This document shows, in pieces, positions 18,319 to 27,350 of a stretch of DNA of 64,000 nucleotides (its first letter is position 1; each line of letters opens with the position of its first letter). The notes under the pieces are model-generated. The model did not search any database and was not told the origin of the DNA. It saw nothing but the letters and a program-made list of their open reading frames with translations. The position numbers and the translations under genes are program-made. The stretch covers positions 105,208 through 169,207 of the forward strand of contig NZ_CABJDK010000004.1 of NCBI RefSeq assembly GCF_902364355.1, in the 5' to 3' direction. Origin of the DNA: Collinsella aerofaciens. Lineage in GTDB: Bacteria > Actinomycetota > Coriobacteriia > Coriobacteriales > Coriobacteriaceae.

Positions 18319-18377
18319 GCCTCTAATATCCCCTCGTCGAAACGATTACACGGTTAGGTACTGTACTATAGCGGTTT

Positions 18378-18941
18378 TTAGTCGATAGCGCCGATGCGGT
18401 TGAGCGGCCAGTAGCGCACAAGCGCCACAGCGATCAAATCAGAGCGATCGACGGGACCAAAGTAGCGCGAGTCGGCAGAGTTTTCGCGGTTGTCGCCCAT
18501 CACCCACACGCACCCGTCGGGAACGGTGTAGGGATAACTCACCTGGGCGCCAGGCGCTTGGACCGAAAGCGGCCAACTCATGCCCGTCGTATAGTCCTCG
18601 TCGAGCGCTTGGCCGTCAACGACCACCTTGCCGTCCTGCAGGTCGACCGTCTGGCCGGCCGTGGCAATAACACGCTTGACAAGAACATCATGCTCGGAAG
18701 TGGCATCGGGGTTGTGGAACACCACGATATCACCCTGTTTGACGGGCTGACCGAGCTCGAGGCTCACCTTTTGTGCCAGGATCTGGTCGCCAATCTCGAT
18801 CGTGTCCTCCATGGAGCCGGTGGGTACCACAAAGGGCTCGACCACAAAGGTGCGGATCAGGAAGGTGGCCACGAGCGCGATCGCGATGACCGCGACCCAC
18901 TCAAAAGCGCCCCTCAACGCGGAATGCTGCGATGGAACCAT
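18378..18941 (-). CDS. lepB: Signal peptidase I
   Basis: This membrane serine protease cleaves signal peptides from exported proteins. One N-terminal transmembrane segment (WVAVIAIALVATFLIRTFVV) precedes the catalytic Ser motif VPTGSMEDTIEIGD. The catalytic Lys is in DVLVKRVIATAGQ, and box E is GDNRENSADSRYFGPV. At 187 residues it is the compact Gram-positive form. The ATG at 18939-18941 sits five bases after GAGGAG; a GTG two codons earlier overlaps the trmD stop. It ends the rpsP-khpA-rimM-trmD-lepB run. Confidence 0.97.
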   Translation of the reverse strand: MVPSQHSALRGAFEWVAVIAIALVATFLIRTFVVEPFVVPTGSMEDTIEIGDQILAQKVSLELGQPVKQGDIVVFHNPDATSEHDVLVKRVIATAGQTVDLQDGKVVVDGQALDEDYTTGMSWPLSVQAPGAQVSYPYTVPDGCVWVMGDNRENSADSRYFGPVDRSDLIAVALVRYWPLNRIGAID

Positions 18942-18943
18942 TC

Positions 18944-19702
18944 TCACTCCTCGCTCTGCGAATACGAAGCGTCCAGAATCTCCTGCGCGTATGCGCGCTC
19001 CTGGGGCGTAAGCCGTGCCGTCTCGATCAGGTCGGGACGCCAGCGGCAGGTGCGCTCGATGGCATTCTTACGGCGCCAGGCATCGACCTTGGCATGGTCA
19101 CCGCTCACGAGCACCGGCGGCACGCCCTCGCCGTTGAATTCAGCAGGGCGAGTGTACTGCGCATACTCGAGCAGGCCTCCGTCCTCGGCGGTCGAGAACG
19201 ACTCGTCGACGTTGCTCATCTCGTCACCAAGGGCGCCGGGAATCAGGCGTACGACAGCATCGGCAACGACCATAGCGGGAAGCTCGCCGCCCGTGAGCAC
19301 GTAATCGCCGATCGACAGGCGCTCGTCGGCATACGCATAGGCACGCTCGTCGACACCCTCGTAACGGCTGCACACAAACAGCAAGCGCTCGCTTTTGAGC
19401 AGGCGCTCGGCCACATGCTGTGTAAAGGGCTCGCCACAGGGGGTAAAAAACACCACGGTGGGCTTAGGACCCTCGGAGCTAATAGCCTCGATGGCCTCGG
19501 CAATAGGCTCGACCTTCATGAGCATGCCCTGCCCGCCGCCATACGGCTCGTCATCGACGGTGCGATGGCGGTCGTGCGTCCAGTCGCGCAGGTTATACGC
19601 CTTAAAATCAAAAAGGCCGGCCTTGCGGGCGCGGCCCAAAATCGATGTGGACATGACGGGCTCAAACATCTCGGGAAAGACCGAAAGGGTCTCAATCAGC
19701 AT
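18944..19702 (-). CDS. trmD: tRNA (guanine-37-N1) methyltransferase
   Basis: TrmD makes m1G37 next to the anticodon and prevents frameshifting. The 252-residue SPOUT enzyme shows the start IETLSVFPEMFEPVMSTSIL, the motif VDDEPYGGGQGMLMKVEP, the knot loop CSRYEGVDERAY, YVLTGGELPAMV, and the C-terminal RTCRWRPDLIETARLT. The start ATG has GGGAGG upstream. Order rimM-trmD is conserved, and the gap to rimM is ten bases. Confidence 0.98.
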   Translation of the reverse strand: MLIETLSVFPEMFEPVMSTSILGRARKAGLFDFKAYNLRDWTHDRHRTVDDEPYGGGQGMLMKVEPIAEAIEAISSEGPKPTVVFFTPCGEPFTQHVAERLLKSERLLFVCSRYEGVDERAYAYADERLSIGDYVLTGGELPAMVVADAVVRLIPGALGDEMSNVDESFSTAEDGGLLEYAQYTRPAEFNGEGVPPVLVSGDHAKVDAWRRKNAIERTCRWRPDLIETARLTPQERAYAQEILDASYSQSEE

Positions 19703-19712
19703 GTTGTCCTCC

Positions 19713-20234
19713 CTACTTGTCCATATCGATCAGGCCGTCCATAACGTGGACGGAAATTGTTCCTGTGTCGGGAAGATCGAGCACAACCTGCTCGATCACG
19801 GGAATCAGTACCTCGCCGTACCGATTGCCCTCGACAACCCAAACATCGTTCGCGGGCGTCGAAATGATCTCGACGATCGTGCCGAGCGAACCGAAGCGCT
19901 CATCGATCACCTCGCGACCCATCAGGTCGGTATAGGCGGCGTCGAGTGAATCGAGTTCAAAATCGTCACGATTTGCCAGCACATAGCATCCCGTGATGCC
20001 CTCGGCGGCCGTCAAGTCGTCAATGCCCTCAAACGAGACCAGATCGCCATCGCCCGTATCGGTGACGGACACGACCGTGCAAAAGCGGTCGCGCTTGAGC
20101 GCCGGCGGCGTCAGGGCGACGCGCATACCCGGCTCTAATACAGAAGGAAGCCCCCGCAGCGGCTGCGCGAGGACCTCCCCCTTCCTTCCGTGCGGCTTGA
20201 CCACACGGGCGATGTTTTTGTACTGGGACCTCAA
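19713..20234 (-). CDS. rimM: Ribosome maturation factor RimM
   Basis: RimM assists 30S head assembly near S19. The 173-residue protein has the N-terminal domain motif IARVVKPHGRKGEVLAQPL and a C-terminal PRC-barrel, with GREVIDERFGSLGTIVEI and WVVEGNRYGEVLIPVIEQVV. The start appears to be TTG (20232-20234), four bases after khpA, with only a weak SD. No other start codon precedes the conserved region. Confidence 0.95.
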   Translation of the reverse strand: MRSQYKNIARVVKPHGRKGEVLAQPLRGLPSVLEPGMRVALTPPALKRDRFCTVVSVTDTGDGDLVSFEGIDDLTAAEGITGCYVLANRDDFELDSLDAAYTDLMGREVIDERFGSLGTIVEIISTPANDVWVVEGNRYGEVLIPVIEQVVLDLPDTGTISVHVMDGLIDMDK

Positions 20235-20238
20235 GGTC

Positions 20239-20523
20239 CTAGCCCAGAACCTCTACCTCGACAGCAGTGTCGAGGCGAGCGGCCAGTGCACGGGCGAGCG
20301 TGCGAATGGCCTTGATGGTACGGCCACGACGGCCGATGACCTTAGCGACGTCATCCTCGGCGACAGAAACCTCAATCGTAGAGGCGTCATCACCATCAAT
20401 GACCTCAAGGCTCACGGAATCCGGGTCGTCGACGATCTGAACAACGAGATATTCGACGAGATCGGCGATGCGATCTGAGAGCATTGCCTCACCCTCGAGC
20501 TGTGCAGCGTCAACCTCAGGCAC
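20239..20523 (-). CDS. khpA: KH-domain RNA-binding protein KhpA
   Basis: KhpA is a small single-KH protein that pairs with KhpB/Jag in Gram-positive bacteria and influences cell elongation through RNA binding. The 94 residues include VEYLVVQIVDDPDSVSLEV and the KH signature KVIGRRGRTIKAIRTLARA (GxxG as GRRG). The start is GTG with GGAG upstream. Location between rpsP and rimM is the usual one. Confidence 0.92.
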   Translation of the reverse strand: MPEVDAAQLEGEAMLSDRIADLVEYLVVQIVDDPDSVSLEVIDGDDASTIEVSVAEDDVAKVIGRRGRTIKAIRTLARALAARLDTAVEVEVLG

Positions 20524-20526
20524 GAT

Positions 20527-20868
20527 TTACTCCTCGGCGCCCTCAGCGGCCTCAGCGGCAGCCTTAGCGGCCTCGGCCTCTTTGGCGAGCTGCTTCTTGG
20601 ACTTCTTGACGACGGTCTCGGTCTTCTCGCCCTCGTTGGCGGCCTTGACCAGAGCGGCGACGGCGTCGGTGAGCTGAGCGCCCTTGGACTGCCAGTCGGC
20701 GATCTTCTCGAGGTCGAGGTTGATGGTCTTGGGGGCGGTCATCGGGTTGTAGCGGCCAACCTCCTCGATGATACGACCGTCACGCGGGGCGCGGGAATCG
20801 GCGACGACGACACGGTAGTACGGACGCTTCTTAGCGCCGTGACGAGCAAGGCGAATCTTGACTGCCAA
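20527..20868 (-). CDS. rpsP: 30S ribosomal protein S16
   Basis: S16 helps assemble the 30S body. The core [20 protein letters not shown] through GRYNPM is typical. A Lys/Ala/Glu-rich C-terminal extension of about 30 residues makes it 113 residues against the usual 80-90. The start is TTG at 20866-20868, with GGAGGAG six bases upstream. Frame upstream of it is not conserved and contains the SD, so the longer reading is rejected. It heads the rpsP-khpA-rimM-trmD-lepB operon. Confidence 0.96.
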   Translation of the reverse strand: MAVKIRLARHGAKKRPYYRVVVADSRAPRDGRIIEEVGRYNPMTAPKTINLDLEKIADWQSKGAQLTDAVAALVKAANEGEKTETVVKKSKKQLAKEAEAAKAAAEAAEGAEE

Positions 20869-20997
20869 AGGAAACTCCTCCAACCAAGCAGCTTTAGGCT
20901 GCAACTACAAACAAACAGTTGAACATAATACGCCATCGACGCGGGCAGGTGAAGTCCGTGAGACCAACTTCTTCGGTGTAGTCGAGGGCAAATCCAT

Positions 20998-21025
20998 ATC
21001 TTAGACAAGAATTCGGGATTTGCAA
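20998..21025 (-). promoter_or_regulatory. Possible promoter for the rpsP operon
   Basis: Minus-strand TTGCAA (21020-21025) and TAAGAT (20998-21003) are 16 bp apart in the 201-bp gap between rpsP and dinB. A leader of about 120 bases would precede rpsP. Nothing else is recognised in the gap apart from a TATACT (21058-21063, plus strand) just before dinB. Confidence 0.4.
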
Positions 21026-21069
21026 GCACATACACGCACCCCACATGAGCTGCGCGGTATACTCATGAC

Positions 21070-22323
21070 ATGGAAAGACGCGAACATACATACGGTTATG
21101 AGGATGCCATGGGCGTCACGCCACCTCCCTGGACGGGTCCGGCGGTGGGCCTCATGGACCTCGATGCGTTTTTTGCTAGCGTGGAGATGCTCGATCATCC
21201 CGAATGGCGCGGAAAGCCACTCATCGTGGGCGGAGACGCCGATTCGCGTGGCGTCGTGTCCACGTGTTCGTATGAGGCGCGCCGCTTTGGCGTGCACTCT
21301 GCCATGGCCTCGGCCGAGGCGCGGCGCTTGTGCCCGCAAGCCATTTGGACGCACGGGCACTTTGATCGCTACCGCGAGGTGAGCGCGCAGGTCATGGCGA
21401 TTCTTGCCGAGGAAACGCCGCGCGTAGAGCGCGTATCCATCGACGAAGCCTTTATCGATATCACACCGGGTCGCTTTGCGCCCGAAGACCCGCTACTGGT
21501 TGCGCGGCGTATAAGCGACCGCGTGGCAGCGCTGGGAGTGACCTGCTCCATTGGCGTGGGCTGCAACAAGACGGTCGCAAAGATCGCAAGCGAGCGGGAT
21601 AAGCCGTTTGGGCTGACCATCGTGCGCCCCGGAACCGAGCAGCGCTTTTTGGCCGCGCTGCCGGTATCTGCCATGAGCGGCATCGGGCGCTCGGCCGAGG
21701 AGCGACTGCGCCGTATGCGCATCTACACGCTCGGCGAGCTGTCACGCGCGCCGGAATCCACCTTGGCCTCTATTTTTGGCGTCAACGGCGAACGTATGCG
21801 TCAGCGTGCGCTGGGACTTGAAATCTCCGAAGTCACGAGTCTCGATGAAGAGCGCAAGATCAAGTCGGTCAGCAATGAACGCACCTTTGCGAAAGATTTA
21901 ACTGAGCGCGGAGACATCGAAGCGGCGATTGCACTGTTGGGCGAGTCAGTTGGACGCCGCCTGCGCCGTCAGGGACTGACGGGCGGCACGGTAACGCTCA
22001 AGCTCAAGTATTCGTATGGCAGCGGGCGTACGGCACAGCGCCGGCTGCCTCATCCGACCGACGATGAGAACATCTTTGTGGCGGTTGCGCTCGAACTGCT
22101 CGACAACATCTGGCAGGAAGGCATGCATGTGCGTCTGGCGGGTATCGGGATGAGCGACTTTGACCATCAGGGCGGCATCCAGACCGACCTGTTCTGCGAA
22201 GTCGACGACCGCGGAGCCCAATCCAGCGACCGACGCGACCTCTCGGTTGCTATCGACGCCGTCCGAGACAAGTTCGGCGACACCGCCCTATCCTTCGGCC
22301 GCCAATCCCGCTTCAACGATTAA
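21070..22323 (+). CDS. dinB: DNA polymerase IV (Y family)
   Basis: A translesion DNA polymerase. The 417 residues show the catalytic carboxylates in VGLMDLDAFFASVE and RVSIDEAFIDITPG, plus RGVVSTCSYEARRFGVHSAM and GIGCNK-like CSIGVGCNKTVAKIAS. The little-finger domain follows, and the tail lacks an obvious beta-clamp QLxLF motif. The first ATG (21070) lies seven bases after a TATACT, so the mRNA could be nearly leaderless. ATG 21109 has GAGG five bases upstream and is an equally good start. It is the only plus-strand gene in the left 43 kb. Confidence 0.95.
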   Translation: MERREHTYGYEDAMGVTPPPWTGPAVGLMDLDAFFASVEMLDHPEWRGKPLIVGGDADSRGVVSTCSYEARRFGVHSAMASAEARRLCPQAIWTHGHFDRYREVSAQVMAILAEETPRVERVSIDEAFIDITPGRFAPEDPLLVARRISDRVAALGVTCSIGVGCNKTVAKIASERDKPFGLTIVRPGTEQRFLAALPVSAMSGIGRSAEERLRRMRIYTLGELSRAPESTLASIFGVNGERMRQRALGLEISEVTSLDEERKIKSVSNERTFAKDLTERGDIEAAIALLGESVGRRLRRQGLTGGTVTLKLKYSYGSGRTAQRRLPHPTDDENIFVAVALELLDNIWQEGMHVRLAGIGMSDFDHQGGIQTDLFCEVDDRGAQSSDRRDLSVAIDAVRDKFGDTALSFGRQSRFND

Positions 22324-22358
22324 CCGCCTTTGGGCAAAAAGAAAGCCGGGCAGCTGCG

Positions 22359-22393
22359 AATGATTATTCTAGGACGGGGATTTTTTAATCATT
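22359..22393. repeat. REP-like hairpin repeat, copy 2
   Basis: AATGATTA (22359-22366) pairs perfectly with TAATCATT (22386-22393). The loop contains TAGGACGGGGAT on the plus strand, the reverse complement of the loop in copies 1 and 3 with one base changed. It ends seven bases from the transposase stop and is inverted relative to copy 3. Confidence 0.85.
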
Positions 22394-22400
22394 TGGAGCG

Positions 22401-23141
22401 TCATTTCGCCCTTTGAATGATATTGGTCCCAATTCCCGTCAGACGCGAAATCTGGTCAATCGTAAACCCCCGATGCCTCAACACTGCCAGAAGACGATTT
22501 CGCTCTGATTTCGGCAAAGTTTTAAGCTGATAAGGCTCATGCGGAGCCAAGAGAGCCCGGGCAACTTCCAGCGCATCCATATCGGAGATATGCTTACCTT
22601 CGGGCATAAAATAGGGATTAGGCTTGCCGTCGGTACTCGAAAGATAAAACGCTTCCGTACCCCCAAACAGATTGAGAATACCTTCACAATCACAAATTTC
22701 GGGATGAGAGAAATACTCATGGAAGCTGCTCCAGCGATACAGAGGAGCAGATGAAATACCTGCTTTTGCAGGATTATCGTGTATGTATCGGACGCAACGG
22801 AGCAGCTGTTTGTCGTCAGAAATGATCACACTCTTGAATCGTTCCTGGAACACCGGTCCGCGGCGGCCGGTTTTTTGATTGAAGTGTTTCGCATATGCCG
22901 TATCAATCGCATGCATAGCAACGCTCATCTGATTATCGAGATCATCAAATAGCAGGTGAACATGATTGTCCATGAGGCACCAGGCAAGAAGACGAATATG
23001 AGCGGACGTAAATCGTCTGTTCAATAGATTGAGAAAATAAAGGCGATCGTCATCGTCTTCGAAGATCAGCTGGCCAGCACAGCCCTTGAGCATGACGTGA
23101 TAATGGCCGAGTTCGGACAACGCACGGGCAACACGAGTCAT
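22401..23141 (-). CDS. REP-associated tyrosine transposase (RAYT, Y1/HUH family)
   Basis: A single-strand DNA transposase of the IS200-like superfamily, of the chromosomal RAYT type. From the start chosen it has 246 residues. The HUH motif is NHVHLLF (His60 and His62), and the Tyr nucleophile is in RYIHDNPAKAG (Tyr119). A C-terminal helix-turn-helix reads GFTIDQISRLTGI. The ATG at 23139-23141 has GGGAGGG eight bases upstream. Open frame further upstream is proline/phenylalanine-rich and not conserved. The frame is intact. It lies between two inverted copies of a hairpin repeat, as expected for a RAYT that acts on REP-like elements. Confidence 0.92.
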   Translation of the reverse strand: MTRVARALSELGHYHVMLKGCAGQLIFEDDDDRLYFLNLLNRRFTSAHIRLLAWCLMDNHVHLLFDDLDNQMSVAMHAIDTAYAKHFNQKTGRRGPVFQERFKSVIISDDKQLLRCVRYIHDNPAKAGISSAPLYRWSSFHEYFSHPEICDCEGILNLFGGTEAFYLSSTDGKPNPYFMPEGKHISDMDALEVARALLAPHEPYQLKTLPKSERNRLLAVLRHRGFTIDQISRLTGIGTNIIQRAK

Positions 23142-23244
23142 CGAAACCCTCCCTTCCAAGGATGCAGTAGTCACAGCATACAAAAGGAAAGGAAGAAAAG
23201 GGCCGAACCGCCCAACAAAGGTGAGCGGTTCGGCAAACGGTAGC

Positions 23245-23279
23245 AATGATTATTTTATCCCCGTCCCAGAAGAATCATT
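23245..23279. repeat. REP-like hairpin repeat, copy 3
   Basis: AATGATT (23245-23251) pairs with AATCATT (23273-23279) around a loop with ATCCCCGTCCCAGAA. The same orientation is seen in copy 1. Its last base is shared with the TAA stop of rsfS. Confidence 0.85.
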
Positions 23280-23734
23280 TAGAGGAGGTCGAGGGGGAGC
23301 TGGGGAGCGTCTCCCCAGAGTTTCTCGAGGCGGTAGAAGTCGCGGGCTTCGGGAGTGAAGACGTGGACGACAACCGAACCGTAGTCCATGAGCATCCAGG
23401 TCTTCTGCTCGCGGCCCTCGATGGAAAACGGATGCTCGCCGCAAGCCGCGGCGACCTTCTCCTCGATCTCGTCGACAATTGAATCGACCTGGCGGTTGTT
23501 GGCACCGGTGGCAAGCACAAAGTAGTCGCATACATCGGAAAGCTCGGTCAGGTCGAGCACCTGAACGTCCTCGCCCTTCTTGTCGTAGGCGGCCTGCGCG
23601 GCGGCGCGGGCGACATCCTCGGCGGCGACACCGCTCGCGGACAGCGAGGCGGCGGTACGGTCGGACGTGGCGGCGAAGCTCTTGTGCTCCACACCTTCAA
23701 GAATCTGCTCGTCGGTCATGGTCTCGTCGGCCAT
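23279..23734 (-). CDS. rsfS: Ribosomal silencing factor RsfS
   Basis: RsfS binds L14 and blocks subunit joining in starvation. The conserved domain occupies roughly residues 40-150, with VLDLTELSDVCDYFVLATG, NRQVDSIVDEIEEK, MLMDYGSVVVHVFTPEARDF and YRLEKLWGDAP. The first 40 residues are an extension not seen in most members. The start ATG has AGAGG upstream. It is the last gene of obgE-nadD-yqeK-rsfS, a common arrangement. Confidence 0.96.
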   Translation of the reverse strand: MADETMTDEQILEGVEHKSFAATSDRTAASLSASGVAAEDVARAAAQAAYDKKGEDVQVLDLTELSDVCDYFVLATGANNRQVDSIVDEIEEKVAAACGEHPFSIEGREQKTWMLMDYGSVVVHVFTPEARDFYRLEKLWGDAPQLPLDLL

Positions 23735-23761
23735 GGAATACCTCTTTCTAGACAGCCCGAG

Positions 23762-24382
23762 CTAGCGTAGCTGGGCGTAATGGTTGTAAATCGAAATAGC
23801 CGTGGGATAAAGATAGCGCCCGGACTGGATCACATAGACCAAACCCTGCGCAAAACAGGAGAAGAACAACTCGTCAAGCGTCGACTCCCCCACCATCTCG
23901 CGCAGCGCATGGGCATAATCGCCGTGGCGGTTGGGTTCGATGGCATCGGCCACAAAGACCACCATATCGAGCGGCGTCATGTCGCAAGCACCCACGGTGT
24001 GACGGTCGACAGCCTGGAAAACGACCGGCGACAGCTCGGGAAAAAGCTGCGGAAGCTCATAGGCGGCAACAGGGCCATGCAAAAGCGGCGTCGCAGCGGA
24101 AGGAGAGCCGGCAACCTTGATGCCATAGTGAAGCGCGCGGGCCACGAGCTCGTCATCGGAAAGCACCTTGTCCCAGTCGTGGATCAAGCCGGCGGCAACG
24201 GCATCAAAGCGGTCAACGCCGTAGACCTCGGCCAGATGAAGTGCGGTCTCGGCAACACCCAGCGAATGCACATAGCGCTTGCGCTTATCTTTCATGCGAA
24301 CATCGAGCAGCTCTTGAATGCGCTTGAGCAGCGCGCGCTCATCGCCCTCAAACTGATCCTCTACCGACAACGTAGCCCCCAT
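23762..24382 (-). CDS. yqeK: HD-domain hydrolase YqeK (probable Ap4A hydrolase)
   Basis: YqeK proteins hydrolyse diadenosine tetraphosphate symmetrically. The 206 residues show the metal-binding HD pattern: His in RYVHSLGVAETALHLA, HD in AAGLIHDWDKVL, His in PLLHGPVAAYEL, and Asp in VVFVADAIEPNR. The ATG overlaps the nadD stop (TGATG); a GTG one codon earlier is possible. nadD-yqeK-rsfS order is widely conserved. Confidence 0.93.
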   Translation of the reverse strand: MGATLSVEDQFEGDERALLKRIQELLDVRMKDKRKRYVHSLGVAETALHLAEVYGVDRFDAVAAGLIHDWDKVLSDDELVARALHYGIKVAGSPSAATPLLHGPVAAYELPQLFPELSPVVFQAVDRHTVGACDMTPLDMVVFVADAIEPNRHGDYAHALREMVGESTLDELFFSCFAQGLVYVIQSGRYLYPTAISIYNHYAQLR

Positions 24383-25059
24383 CACTCAAAATCTTCTTGG
24401 CCCAAATCGGCATATAGCCTGCGCTTGCGAATGTAGCCGAGCACGGACTCGCTCGTAAGATAGCGCACGCTCATGCCGCGGGCAACTCGCTTACGAATGT
24501 TCGTCGAGCTGATCGCCAGCGCCGGAATCTGAATATAGCGCACGTCGAACGGCAGCCCCGACTCTTTGATTCGGGCACGCGCCGTATCGATATCAAAGCC
24601 CGGTCGCGTCGCCGCAATAAAGGTAGCAAGCTCAGCGATTCGTTCGGCATCATGCCAGGTCACAATATCGATAATCGCATCGGCGCCCGTAATAAAGTAG
24701 AGCTTTACCTGCGGCGGGTAAAAATCGCGAAGGGCATGAAGCGTATCGGCCGTATAGGTTACACCCGGACGGTCAATCTCGAACCGGCTCGCCAAAAAGG
24801 CCGGGTTCGCGGCGGTGGCGAGGACCGTCATGGCATAACGGTCCTCGGCAGGCGTAACCGGCTTGTCAAGCTTAAAGGCGGGAGAGCCCGCCGGCATAAA
24901 GAGCACAGCGTCCAAGTCGAGGGACTCGCGCGCCTGCTCGGCAGTCACCAGGTGCCCGTAATGAATCGGGTCGAATGTGCCGCCCATAATGCCAAGCCGA
25001 AACTCCTTGCCCTCTTTTATAGGCAGCTCGGGCAAACCGATTCCACCGCGCAGCGACAT
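24382..25059 (-). CDS. nadD: Nicotinate-nucleotide adenylyltransferase
   Basis: NadD makes deamido-NAD from nicotinate mononucleotide and ATP. The nucleotidyltransferase motif GIMGGTFDPIHYGHLVTAEQ (residues 23-42) and C-terminal ISSTNIRKRVARGMSVRYL are diagnostic. FITGADAIIDIVTWHDAERI lies between. At 225 residues it is slightly long, with about 20 residues before the first strand. The ATG is three bases past the obgE stop, with GGAGGG ten bases upstream. Confidence 0.97.
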   Translation of the reverse strand: MSLRGGIGLPELPIKEGKEFRLGIMGGTFDPIHYGHLVTAEQARESLDLDAVLFMPAGSPAFKLDKPVTPAEDRYAMTVLATAANPAFLASRFEIDRPGVTYTADTLHALRDFYPPQVKLYFITGADAIIDIVTWHDAERIAELATFIAATRPGFDIDTARARIKESGLPFDVRYIQIPALAISSTNIRKRVARGMSVRYLTSESVLGYIRKRRLYADLGQEDFE

Positions 25060-25062
25060 GGC

Positions 25063-26541
<1,479 letters not shown>

Positions 26542-26545
26542 CTAC

Positions 26546-26588
26546 AAAAAGAGGGAGACCCTTGAATCCTAAAACTCAAGTGCCTCCC
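26546..26588 (-). terminator. Terminator or attenuator between rpmA and obgE
   Basis: On the minus strand GGGAGGCACTTGA pairs with TTCAAGGGTCTCCC (one small internal mismatch) and is followed by TCTTTTTG. It lies 25 bases past rpmA, so it may trim the excess of ribosomal-protein message relative to obgE. Confidence 0.65.
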
Positions 26589-26613
26589 ACATATGTGCTC
26601 TATGAAGGGTAAA

Positions 26614-26871
26614 TTACGCGTTCGCGAGCGGGCGTACGCTGACCCTGTGCTTGATACCCTTGTGGAACTCAACGGTACCGTCGACCAGCGCGAACAGCGT
26701 GTCGTCCTTGCCACGGCCAACGTTCTCACCCGGGTGGATGTGCGTGCCGTGCTGACGGACGAGAATCGTGCCCGTGGTTACCGTCTGGCCGGCATAGCGC
26801 TTCGTGCCAAGGCGCTGACCGCGGGAGTCACGGCCATTACGGGAGGAACCGAGTCCTTTTTTGTGTGCCAT
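26614..26871 (-). CDS. rpmA: 50S ribosomal protein L27
   Basis: L27 reaches the peptidyl-transferase centre with its N-terminus. The 85 residues start [20 protein letters not shown], with no cleavable extension. This fits the absence of a Prp protease gene between rplU and rpmA, where Firmicutes keep one. [19 protein letters not shown] is typical. Confidence 0.98.
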   Translation of the reverse strand: MAHKKGLGSSRNGRDSRGQRLGTKRYAGQTVTTGTILVRQHGTHIHPGENVGRGKDDTLFALVDGTVEFHKGIKHRVSVRPLANA

Positions 26872-26904
26872 TGTGTATACCTACTCTTTCGTTACGAGTG
26901 TAAT

Positions 26905-27279
26905 CTACTCGGCGACGGGAGCCTCGGCAACAGCCTTGGCCTCTGCCTTGACAGCCTTCTTGGCGCGGGACGTAGCCTGGACCTTCACGATCTTCAGCTT
27001 GGTGAGCTGCTGACGGTGACCCTTCAGACGACGATAGCGCTTACGCTTGTGGAACTTGAAGACCAGCTGCTTCTCGCCCTTGAACTGCTCAACGATCTGA
27101 GCGGTAACCTTGGCCTTGGCCAGCTTGTCGGGATCGGTGACGATCTTCTTACCATCGTTGAGGAAGATGACCGGCAGGGTGACCTTGTCGCCCTCATTGC
27201 CCTCGATCTTCTCGACGGTGATGACATCGTCGGTGGCGACCTTGTACTGCTTGCCGCCCGTGTTAACGATTGCGTACAT
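26905..27279 (-). CDS. rplU: 50S ribosomal protein L21
   Basis: L21 binds 23S rRNA near L20. The 124 residues start MYAIVNTGGKQYKV and contain FKRRKRYRR-like FKFHKRKRYRRLKGHRQ. An Ala/Lys/Glu-rich C-terminal tail of about 20 residues extends past the normal end. The ATG at 27277-27279 matches the conserved N-terminus; a longer reading by seven codons is rejected. Confidence 0.98.
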   Translation of the reverse strand: MYAIVNTGGKQYKVATDDVITVEKIEGNEGDKVTLPVIFLNDGKKIVTDPDKLAKAKVTAQIVEQFKGEKQLVFKFHKRKRYRRLKGHRQQLTKLKIVKVQATSRAKKAVKAEAKAVAEAPVAE

Positions 27280-27321
27280 GTTTACTTGCCCTTCATGCAT
27301 CAGTTAGTGCAACAGCCGAAT

Positions 27322-27350
27322 ATAGTAGCAGGCGAAAATACCCCCGTCAA
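27322..27350 (-). promoter_or_regulatory. Sigma-70-type promoter for rplU-rpmA
   Basis: Minus-strand TTGACG (27345-27350) and TACTAT (27322-27327) are exactly 17 bp apart. The -35 box overlaps the last codons of the preceding gene. The leader would be about 35 bases. Confidence 0.75.

Noticed and set aside
18319-18377. A glycine T-box or riboswitch before glyQ
   Set aside because: The 59-base gap is too short and lacks the T-box sequence.
22401-23141. The transposase gene as a classical IS200/IS605 insertion sequence
   Set aside because: The protein has a RAYT-type C-terminal helix-turn-helix, no TnpB or accessory gene, and its flanks are inverted REP-like hairpins, not IS200-type ends.
14353-23279. 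The three hairpin repeats as a CRISPR-like array
   Set aside because: Copies are kilobases apart, in mixed orientation, with no spacers and no cas genes.
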